DNA of 64,000 bases from Gonatopus flavifemur (taxonomy: Eukaryota > Arthropoda > Insecta > Hymenoptera > Dryinidae): contig JAFFJZ010000002.1 in assembly GCA_018340375.1 (NCBI GenBank), forward strand, positions 44,102,001 to 44,166,000, in the 5' to 3' direction. Below, one piece after another: positions 55,490 through 64,000 of the stretch (positions within the stretch are counted from its first letter, which is position 1; every line of letters begins with the position of its first letter). Under the pieces are notes generated by a model, which was not told where the DNA came from, did not search any database, and saw only the letters and a list, made by a program, of their open reading frames with translations. Position numbers and translations under genes: made by a program.

Positions 55490-57850
55490 AAGACGGATAA
55501 GCTTCATACAAATTCCTACTGGCGAATTCCATCCGGTTCTTCAGGTTTTGAATCAAATTGACTTTTACAAGTTTAAATATGATCGCTTGTGCTGACGTGA
55601 AGAATGTATACAATAACACCATTCATATTGTCATAACATACGAAAAACAGGAATTTGTCCACGTAACAAATATGTATTTGGGATAGAGTAGTAGGAGAGA
55701 AAAAAATGACAAATCTCGATTCATTAAAGACATTTTAATTCTATACAAATGTAAGTTACAGGGCATGATAGATGTGTACTTGAATTTTTGTCTTCACACT
55801 TGTCGAAGTCAATCTGATTCAACAAAGTTCTTGAGGAACACGATGAAGTTTGCAAGTGAAGTTGGATATACACATATGAAGCATACACGAAGTTCACATG
55901 CCGTGTTCGTTCAACCACTAAAAGAACCACAAAGCAAAGACGACATTGTCAGGTACTTATTTTGAAAATAAACTCAATGACATGTAACTGTTGTGTAAAA
56001 TCCTTCTCGATTTACATATCACTGCGAAAAAAAGAAAGAAAATTTGTGAGAATTCATGATTTGCGACGGTAAGTACTGTTGTACACGAAGAAAAAAATGT
56101 CACTTTTTAACGGAGCGCAAATCGAGAAAAAATTCCTAGTATCCTGAGAATATCAATGAAATTACCCTTTTCCATTATTTCAACAATGGAATTCAATATT
56201 TATCTTCATTGTGGAAATGATGGAAAAGGACAGTAAATTATTTTAATCGAGTTTAAGAATCCTTTCGAAATTTGTGCTCCGTCCAAAAGCGACAAACGCG
56301 GTAAACAGAAATTTTGATAACTCGGTTTTTCTGTGTCAAATCAAGTTCGCGGTTAAATATGAATAACTGTAAACTTTCATCATTCTTTTTCCAAGAGAAT
56401 GCATGATCTTCTCTTTTCATCATCCGCATGCTCCTGATGTTGTTTTCACAATTTACACAGTTCTTATTCCGTATTGTTTAATTGAAGTATCACACCCAAC
56501 GAATATACGATTCTAATTTAAATGTACAACATTATGTTGCTGCAACAAAGATCGTGTGCAGGAGTGTGAAAGAAAAGGTCGCTGTCTCTAAGATAATATC
56601 CGAAAGGACAATTATCCGAGCGATACTCTCAACACATTGAAACATACATAACGTGGCACATACAGAAGCAACGTAACCGGCACATAGATACTAATTGACG
56701 CGACGTTCTTACTTAATGAAATTAGTATTGGTACGTGCTTAGGGCGCTCCCTCAGTTCTACGTGTTTTATTATACGCTGAGTTTACAACAAAGATGTAGA
56801 TTGAAGAAAGATCTGATGTGGCAATATATTACATGCAGAACTAATCCAACTTTCGCGTTATGAATTCATGTTTTCCAAGATATCAAAGAAATCTATACGC
56901 AAATTCAACCTTCTGAATTTCTTTCTTCCTTTTCACTTCAAAATCGATGGTTTAAAATCAAGATTAATTTGAAAAATTATCAAAATATTCACATTCTCAT
57001 CAAATTCAATAGATGGTTATTGTTAATTTATCACGAAATCAAACACCGGAGAAAAAATGTTTTAATATAACGAATTCAAGTTTCCCCATTCTTATGTTAT
57101 TCATGAGATGATTCAATTGAAGAATGTAATTGAATTAGTGGTTTTGTTCCTGGATAGATTCAAATATATAAAATCCTTGATAAAGTGCATGTTTACGTGT
57201 TCTATCTTCTATAGGAATTTATAATAGGTTATGATTTCGCATTTCTTCAACATATCATTACGAAGTTATTGCTGCTAGACAGGAGATAGTAATCTCAAAG
57301 TTAGCATACTTTCAATTTCTGTATTCTGTTAGTCTGAATCAGTTGAATTCCACTGCAATCAATTATAAATTTATAACAACCACTGTTCAAGTGGATTCCA
57401 TTGATTTAGATTTGAACAGTGTTATTCAATGTAGTTATGAATCAGTGTATAGAGCAAGAATTCAATTAGTATGTCTTAGCTTTTGATGAGTGTAGATATA
57501 TTTTTCTACATACAACCCACAAAATGTTACTCTTTTACCATTTCTTTTACACACGAGCGAAGAGAATAAACCATTTTTGAGACATTCAGTGACGAGGAAT
57601 CATACAAATGGGTCATCTACAACAATGTCGTGAAGAGAAAATTTTGGAGTGAAACAACTCAGGGGCAATTAACAACTCAAATATTCAATTTTGCAATATC
57701 ATGTGGTTATTTCAATAATTTATATTTACCTATTTGAAAAACATTACTTTTGAGTGAGGAAAAAAATTTTTCATTGGAATTTATCCCTACAAACATTTTA
57801 TTTACGATGTGGTTTAATTCATATGCGAAGGAAAACTGATTGTAAGTTCA
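55490..57850. other. Intron sequence, no gene seen
   Basis: Repeat-poor AT-rich sequence. A short inverted pair (TTTTCCATTATTTCAACAATGGAA near 56168 and TGGAAATGATGGAAAAGG near 56211) forms a hairpin. Nothing coding was recognised. Confidence 0.4.
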
Positions 57851-57861
57851 AATATTAGAAA

Positions 57862-57945
57862 GTTACTTTAGCGAGATTCGAACCCGGGTCCTCCGAGTGG
57901 GAATCAAAGCTCTTATCAGATCAGCAGATCTTTAAGGTGACAACT
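57862..57945 (-). repeat. tRNA-like SINE head (minus strand)
   Basis: On the minus strand the sequence reads GATCTGATAAGAGC, then CCCACTCGGAGGACCC and GGGTTCGAATCTCGC. GGGTTCGAATC is a near-perfect pol III B box, and the upstream part is tRNA-like in spacing with a weak A box. It does not fold as an intact tRNA by eye and lacks a clear acceptor stem, so a tRNA-derived SINE or tRNA pseudogene is more likely than a working tRNA. Confidence 0.65.
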
Positions 57946-58271
57946 GAGAACTTAAATTGCCATTTATGGTAATCCTCGACTTTGTTGAGATTTAACGATG
58001 AAAATATATTCAAGACAAACATAAAATTGTGCACATTGAATAAACGAATCAGGATTTGAATCACAGGAATTTCTTCAGAAATTAATGAAACTCGTCAAAT
58101 TTGTTTGTTAAACTCATGTAATGTTTGTTAATCAATCAGCAATTGGGATTGATTCTTATGTTTGTGAATTCAAGAAAAACTGCATCGAAGAAGGGTTTGT
58201 AGAAGAATGTATATCACTTGGAGATCAATCTTAACTGTCTCCTGAAGTGGATCAAAATCAATTTCTCACGG

Positions 58272-58534
58272 GAATTATGATATGGATTTCGTTACGACAA
58301 TTTCCTTTGTTAATTCTGTTATACTTATTGTTGTCGATGCTTGATATTGTTTTGTCAGATCAACAATGTTTATTGTGAGTTGGAATAGCAACTCATATTG
58401 TGATTTCAGCAATACAATTCTTGTTAACGAAGCAATGTGCTGTGGCTCTACGAACAGCAAATTATTGCATAGCCAGCAATAAAATGTTGACAATTCTTAT
58501 ATTGCTAGTTCTACCATACACATTTTTCTCCGTG
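58272..58534 (-). mobile_element. Repeat-L type element abutting the mariner relic
   Basis: On the minus strand it begins CACGGAGAAAAATGTGTATG and continues with TTTATTGCTGGC and ATTTGCTG words. The other end lies near GATTTCGTTACGAC. It directly joins the broken end of the mariner at about 58540. Confidence 0.5.
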
Positions 58535-58539
58535 AACGA

Positions 58540-59570
58540 GTATAGCGATTTTCCAACTTTTCAATACCACTTTTATAGCATAATTTCTCCTTGTCTTTGA
58601 AATAAGCTTCAGTTTCAGCGATTACTTCATCATTGGACTTGAATTTCTTTCCAGCAAGCGTTCTCTTGAGATCCGAAAACAGGAAAAAGTCGCTGAGGGC
58701 TAAATCTGGAGAATACGGTGGGTGGGTAAACAATTCGAAGCCCAATTCATTCAATTTTGCCATCGTTTTCATCGATTTGTGACACGGTGGATTGTCTTGG
58801 CGAAACGACACTTTTTTCTTTCGCAAATGTGGCCGTTTCTTTGCGATTTCAGCCTTCAATCGATCCAAAAGTGCACAGTAATGGGCGCTGTTGATGGTGG
58901 TTCCTTTTTGGAGATAGTCGATGAATATTATTCCCTTCGCATCCCAAAATATAGACGCCATCGCCTTACCGGCCGACCGTTACGTCTTTGCTGGCTTTGG
59001 ATTCGATTTGTTGACTGTTGTCCACTCAGCTGACCATCTTTTGGATTCTGGTGTGTAATGGCGAAGCCATGTTTCATCCATTGTCACATATCGACGATAG
59101 AATTCGATTTTATTGCGGTTAAACAGCGCCAAACACTCCTCTGAAGCATCAATTCGTTGTTGTTCTTGGTCGACTGTGAGCTCACGCGGCGCCCACTTTG
59201 CACAGAGCTTTTGCATACCCAAATATTCGTGTAAAATGATAAAAACACTACCATCTGATACCTTTACAATGTTAGCCAGCTCGTGCACCTCCAATTTGCG
59301 ATCGTTCATACCTGATTTGAGGATTTTTTAATGTTTTCTAGAACTAGAATAACAGCCTCATTTTGAGCCTCCACTGCGCTCTGCGTCATTTGTGCTGGTA
59401 CGACCAAGTTTAAATTCAGCAATCCACTTCTCTACCATCTGCCTCGATGGAGCAGAGTCCGGATAATGTTCATCAAGCCATTGTTTGGTTTCCATTGTAT
59501 TTTTTTTTCATCAAAAAGCAATGCTTTATCAAAACTCGAAATTCATTTTTTCCTACTTTTTTTTTTTTTT
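58540..59570 (-). pseudogene. mariner transposase relic (DD34D), 3' truncated
   Basis: On the minus strand the N-terminus reads FRVLIKHCFLMKKNT, then METKQWLDEHYPDSAPSRQM, followed by a frameshift after DAERSGGSK near 59365. The middle part is MNDRKLEVHELANIVKVSDG through YVTMDETWLRHYTPES, where MDETW carries the first catalytic aspartate. After a second frame break near 58970 come FRQDNPPCHKS and HPPYSPDLALSDFFLF with the other two. The C-terminus is lost after IEKLENRYTR, where the CACGGAG element begins. The wording is close to mellifera-type mariners (from memory). Terminal repeats were not identified. Confidence 0.88.
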
Positions 59571-59734
59571 TCAATAACAAAAGTTGCTTCACACAAAATG
59601 CTATAACTCACGAATCAATAGTCAGATTGCGACAAGAAATTACACACGTACCGTTTGAAGGTTAGTACTAAATGAAAATCATATGAAAAAAATTCTAGTA
59701 ACGCCATCTATGTGTCACCCTACGGTTTTTTTGA

Positions 59735-59900
59735 ATGGTCCGTTACTGAGCTGTTGAATACCCAAAAACTTTGCAGGACTTTCTTCGAACAATATTTCCA
59801 GTTGCAAGAAATTAATTGGAAAAAATGAATAACGATGATTCATCAGATTTTGTGTGAATTTGAATTCCCATTTGGTTCCTATAAAGGATTCAAATTTCAA
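59735..59900 (+). repeat. Repeat H copy 3
   Basis: GAGCTGTTGAATACCCAAAA onward, then TCTTCGAACAATATTTCCAG and CTATAAAGGATTCAAATTTC, match repeat H at 42636-42810. Confidence 0.5.
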
Positions 59901-59904
59901 GAAC

Positions 59905-62900
59905 ATCAAAGTCAACTGAGTTATCGATGAATCAAAATGAATTCTCGAGTTCTAAGATTTCTTATAAAAATGAATTTTTCAAATCACCATGATCATCTTC
60001 CTCTCTTCGACAATCGGGACTACGCGACCAGGAGATTTTAGTTGTTTCAAGATCGCATCAATTCCAGTAACGCACTCTCTTCGACTCGAGTTTCAATAAA
60101 TTTGTCTGGCTTAAGATGAGTATAATACTGCATGACTACAAATGAATATAATAACACAACACGTGTTCGCTTTTGCATTTTCTTATACCGAGTATCCCAT
60201 TCACCGATCTCTTGGCAATGCTTGTAGGAAAAGGAGGAAGTAATTTGTCAATTCCTTGGCACCGCTATTCGGATCTTAATCTCGCTTTTGTTACATTCCT
60301 TACACATTATCGATTGAATATTTCTATGAACATACAATCGTAGCATAAACGAATGTAGGATGGTTTATAGAAGAGAGAGAGAGAGAAAAAAAGTTTGATA
60401 GCAAATGAAGAGGTTTGAGGTACGATGCAAGATTTTGCAACTGCAATGGACACGAACGATACGAATATGTATGAAAACAAGTCAAATAGTGACTATCGTA
60501 TCATACTCGTTCGTTGTGTGTAATAATGTATGAAAACAGGATCGCATAGGTTAAACTCACGCTTCCATAAGGGGATATAAAAAAAAAATCAGTCGAATTC
60601 GCTCCGTATATGGATCGGGATAATGAAGTACGTAATCGTTGCACAAGAGTGATACAACGTTATCCTTTATGGTTACCGCTTTTACAAATTGAGAGAATAT
60701 TACGGAGAAAAAATCAATTGCGAAGAAAAAAAAATGAGAATTTGTATACCATTTAAGGTTCTACGATCTATTCAAGGTTCCATTAAAAATTAGTCGACTA
60801 AAATAACTTGGCGGTACGAGAGAGAAAAAAATCTGTCCAAAGATTGAAGCTTTGATCCCAAGAGATCTACGGCGATTTAAAGTTTCCACGTTTATAAATA
60901 TTAATATCTTCGATAACGTTTTATCGAGTGACTTTTTCGAGAACAACGCGCATTGAGAGAAAAACATGAATATTCAGTGATGCACAGTTTGGACTTGGAC
61001 TGAAAATTATGAGATAAGCGATACCTTCTCTCATTTTCATTGCTGGAATAACATTTCATCGTGAAACAAATTATCACGAGGTTTCCTAGGAAAACATTCG
61101 AAGCTCATTAATTTCTTATTTACCAACCCACGTGTTCTCATCGTGGAAAATAAAAGAAATACTTTACAGTACAATGAGAGGTATTGAAATCTATTATTAA
61201 AACCAATGCACACAATGGATAATACAATTAGGATGAGTTTTATATTTCCCAATCTTTTTATATCAACATTATTAGCACACGTATACACCACTGCTCATCG
61301 TATTATTATATCCCTATTGTTCTGCCGCTTACGAAGTATGCGATGGTATAATCGTACTCTTGAATTGTCTTATATGATACGCTATGAACGATCTATTACT
61401 TATCTTAATCGATTCTTCCTGACATAATGCGAATTTTCTCAGAGCGACTATATGAACGAAGAAAATACAATCATCATTAGAATAAAATGACTGAACGATA
61501 ATGATATCCTACGAAAAGAAATCAAGTATGACATTAACATGCGCATGTAAACATTCACCATGGGCGCAAGGCTGGCTGTTCCAGCCTTAAAGAACATTGG
61601 CGGACCCTTGAAGGTAAGTTTGGCTCAAACCCTGGAACAACATTGTTTCGGCAATTATTGACGTTGAAACAACGATGGTGAAAGATCGCCACTTCTGGGA
61701 ATGTTGTTTTGAGCCTGAATCGGCTCTGATATCGACTTTATGCCAATATAGGCACGATAATATATCTGGGCGTCCCATTTACCATCCAAGTACTAGAGAT
61801 GGGACCTACGTAGGGGCAACCGGATGACACATTTCAGTCAATTTAACTTCAGTGCCCAAACATTTAGTTGGTTCACGTTCATTTTTCATGTCCATCAACA
61901 CGGCCAGGGGAATAAAAGGAAGCTCCAACGTTTCAATTCGCATGTCAGAATACATTGTTACCTCATTCATAGGTGTGATTTTGCAGAAAATACATGATTT
62001 CACATCTCTAATTACCAATTTGAACAACATTCTAAGAATTCCCTGGGACATTTGGATGGGCACAGGCCAGTAAGTGTGTTACAAAACTAGCTAGAAACCA
62101 ACCTAACATCTGAGAAAACTAGCTGGGGCCCATCTAATTCCCAATCATAATTTCTACTAGAGAAATACAATTTTGTGCTTCAATATGACCTCTTGAAAAA
62201 TTAAAAAAAAAAAAATTGAAATACACTTTTACTTCTTCTATTCTTATTTAATATTCTAAGTAACAAAAAAACATGATCCAATTCATATGCCAATCACTCA
62301 ATCATTCTACTAAATTTTTCAACGACAATAATTATTCTGCGTTGGAACATACCGCAAGATGATTTAAGTTTAGAATTTCGTCACTAGCCCAATTTCGTAC
62401 AATGTATATGCAAATTTCATGAAACAATCCCCTCACTTCTATTCTCTCTTGACCTGTTATAAACATTCACCATTCACTTTTTTTTTTCATTCCGAATTCA
62501 CATAGAAAAATTGCTCATCGCACAACCGTAAGACTCAATTTGTTCTGAGGGTCGACACTGAAACAAAATAAGTGGATTTCTTCATTAAAGTTGAAAGTTT
62601 TTATCCCCCCAACTTATTCTCTGCTCGATTTTCCGATCCTCCGATGCACATGTGGATGCATATAAACGGGGAAAGGTAGTATAAGACAAAAAAGAAAAGA
62701 ATAAAGAAAAAGAACACACAACTCATTACAGATTGTACGTTACAGGAGACACGCAAACGATATTATTACAACCACAAATCATCATCATCATTATCAACAT
62801 CACGGTGCATTACCACGTGGGTTCCGTGTCAACGACACGTAAACAACAATGTGTATATAAATATACGCATAGTAGAAAGAAAGTATACAACCGAGTTATA

Positions 62901-64000
62901 TTTTAGTAACGTGCCAACTTGCCAACGTGGAAGCCAAAGGGCTATTTATAAAAATCGCGAGATCTATTTTGAAAGAGCCGGCTTTTGCTTACCGACTATG
63001 CGTGATTCGCACAGATCATCGTCCTGCAATCTCTTCTTCTTTTCTCGTGATAATTTTCTCCTTCAATTGCGTATACCTATATACGTGTCTACATGAAACA
63101 ATCTGAATACAAATGATTATGGATAACTTGAGAGCTGATCTGTGAGTACTTTGGTGATTTAAACGATTGAAATTCAATGTGTATGCGTTGTTCGTATGTA
63201 CCTTCATCACTCTTCAGAATACATGAAATTGATTTCCAATTCGTACGAATTTCTATAGAAATGTTTTTTGTTTTTTTTTCTGAAGATTCAATTATAAGAT
63301 TGAACTTCAAAAGTCGAATAAAGAATCGCGTTCATTGGATTTTATTGGCCGATCATTTTCAGTTTTATTCATGAATGCGCGTGTTCAGGAAATTTTGCTT
63401 ACTAAAGCTCAAATGAAATAGAGGTCAGATTGTGTGATATACAAATATCAATAATTTATATCAACAATGAATGATCGTTATTCAACTTTTTGTTGAAATT
63501 TAATTGAAAATTGTAGGTCATCAACGGTCGAGGATTTCATTATTCAATTACTAATTCGTTTCAATAAACGATTCAAACTCAAGTAACACAATTTTTTAAC
63601 ATTTAGTTATCTGAGAAAATGCATTCATAGTGTAATATCGATCATTATTATTGTTTATTTTAAATAATCTTTTCAAAGAATTGATTTAACGTGTAATTTA
63701 AAAGCACGTGGGAAGAGAGAAGAAATGCTTTTAGTCGGCTTCCGTTCTGTTTCATCGGGTAGAACTAGAATTTTTCAAGAGAAAAAAAGTCGTTGTACAA
63801 TATACATATATGTATACATAGTAACATCTTTTAGGTCACTTAGTATTCGTTGTGTACGACTTGTAGTCACATATTATATACGTTACAAGACTGAAGACAC
63901 GAGATCGTGCGTGCAAGTCTTTCCCTCATACCGATCCCGAATTCAAGAAGGGAAAAAAACCAAATGTAAAAATAAAATATAGCATTTTCCAGGAACAACT
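59905..64000. other. Intron or upstream sequence, repeat-poor, no gene seen
   Basis: It holds a GA run at 60371-60390 and a short GC-richer fold-back at 61600-61760 (GGCTCAAACCCTGGAACAAC and inverse-like GTTGTTTTGAGCC). The TCATCATCATCAT run near 62774 is another simple repeat. No myosin N-terminal exon is visible on the minus strand. Plus-strand ATGGGCGCAAGGCTGGCTGT at 61560-61579 looks exon-like for 60 bp but is unsupported. Confidence 0.4.

Larger units (their letters stand above)
15727..64000 (-). other. Inferred giant 5' intron of the myosin gene (over 48 kb)
   Basis: The exon at 15570-15726 starts at an internal residue with a good acceptor, so an upstream donor must lie beyond it. No myosin N-terminal exon is visible among the minus-strand open frames out to 64000. 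The simplest reading is one intron longer than 48 kb filled with repeats. A short non-coding first exon or an alternative promoter inside it cannot be excluded. Confidence 0.65.

Noticed and set aside
57862..57945. Functional tRNA gene on the minus strand
   Set aside because: Good B box but no recognisable acceptor stem or anticodon arm; better explained as a SINE head or pseudogene.
61560..61620. Plus-strand ATGGGCGCAAGG... followed by AAGGTAAG as a possible exon with donor site
   Set aside because: Short, unsupported by any upstream or downstream coding match, and next to a small GC-rich fold-back repeat.

Overview
This is AT-rich eukaryotic DNA, most likely from an insect genome. Hymenoptera would fit, but that is a guess from the style of the repeats. 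The only host gene I can support is on the minus strand: five consecutive motor-domain exons of the non-muscle myosin II heavy chain (zipper in flies), at 15570-15726, 14277-14395, 1475-1567, 669-831 and 1-590. They carry the P-loop, switch I, switch II and the relay-helix start. All splice phases agree, and the reading frame runs off the left edge still open. The exon for roughly the first 110 residues was not found, so positions 15727-64000 are most simply read as one intron of more than 48 kb. The intron between the P-loop exon and the next one is 12.7 kb and sits exactly at myosin loop 1.

Almost everything else is transposon debris, mostly non-autonomous and deeply nested. Regions: 1.6-5.4 kb quiet intron; 5.6-10.6 kb a nest (fold-back elements, an element with a 5-bp target duplication, a TTAA-flanked element holding a hAT relic); 10.7-14.2 kb quiet with microsatellites; 14.7-21.3 kb small palindromic elements, a compound tandem repeat and a TTAA element; 21.3-23.8 kb quiet; 23.9-27.4 kb palindromic elements; 27.4-29.2 kb mostly quiet; 29.2-31.2 kb an inverted-repeat element and a nearly complete mariner; 32.8-37.6 kb a dense mosaic; 37.8-41.6 kb a 3.74-kb transposon with a decayed gene of a family I cannot name; 42-49 kb SINE-like and inverted-repeat pieces; 49-51.7 kb quiet; 51.7-55.5 kb another nest; 57.9 kb a tRNA-like SINE head; 58.3-59.9 kb a truncated mariner abutting a small element; 60-64 kb mostly quiet.

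The most interesting pattern is a group of about 20 small palindromic elements. They share only their outermost bases (CAC followed by G/T/A, G or near, then A-rich) while their interiors differ. They make 2-bp target duplications that are TA, TG or CA, not only TA. Nested copies give built-in before/after insertion sites, because an interrupted repeat can be compared with an uninterrupted copy or with its own opposite arm. The same TTAA in two copies of one host repeat also appears to have been hit independently by two different TTAA-flanked elements. No tRNA, rRNA, CRISPR or viral gene was recognised.
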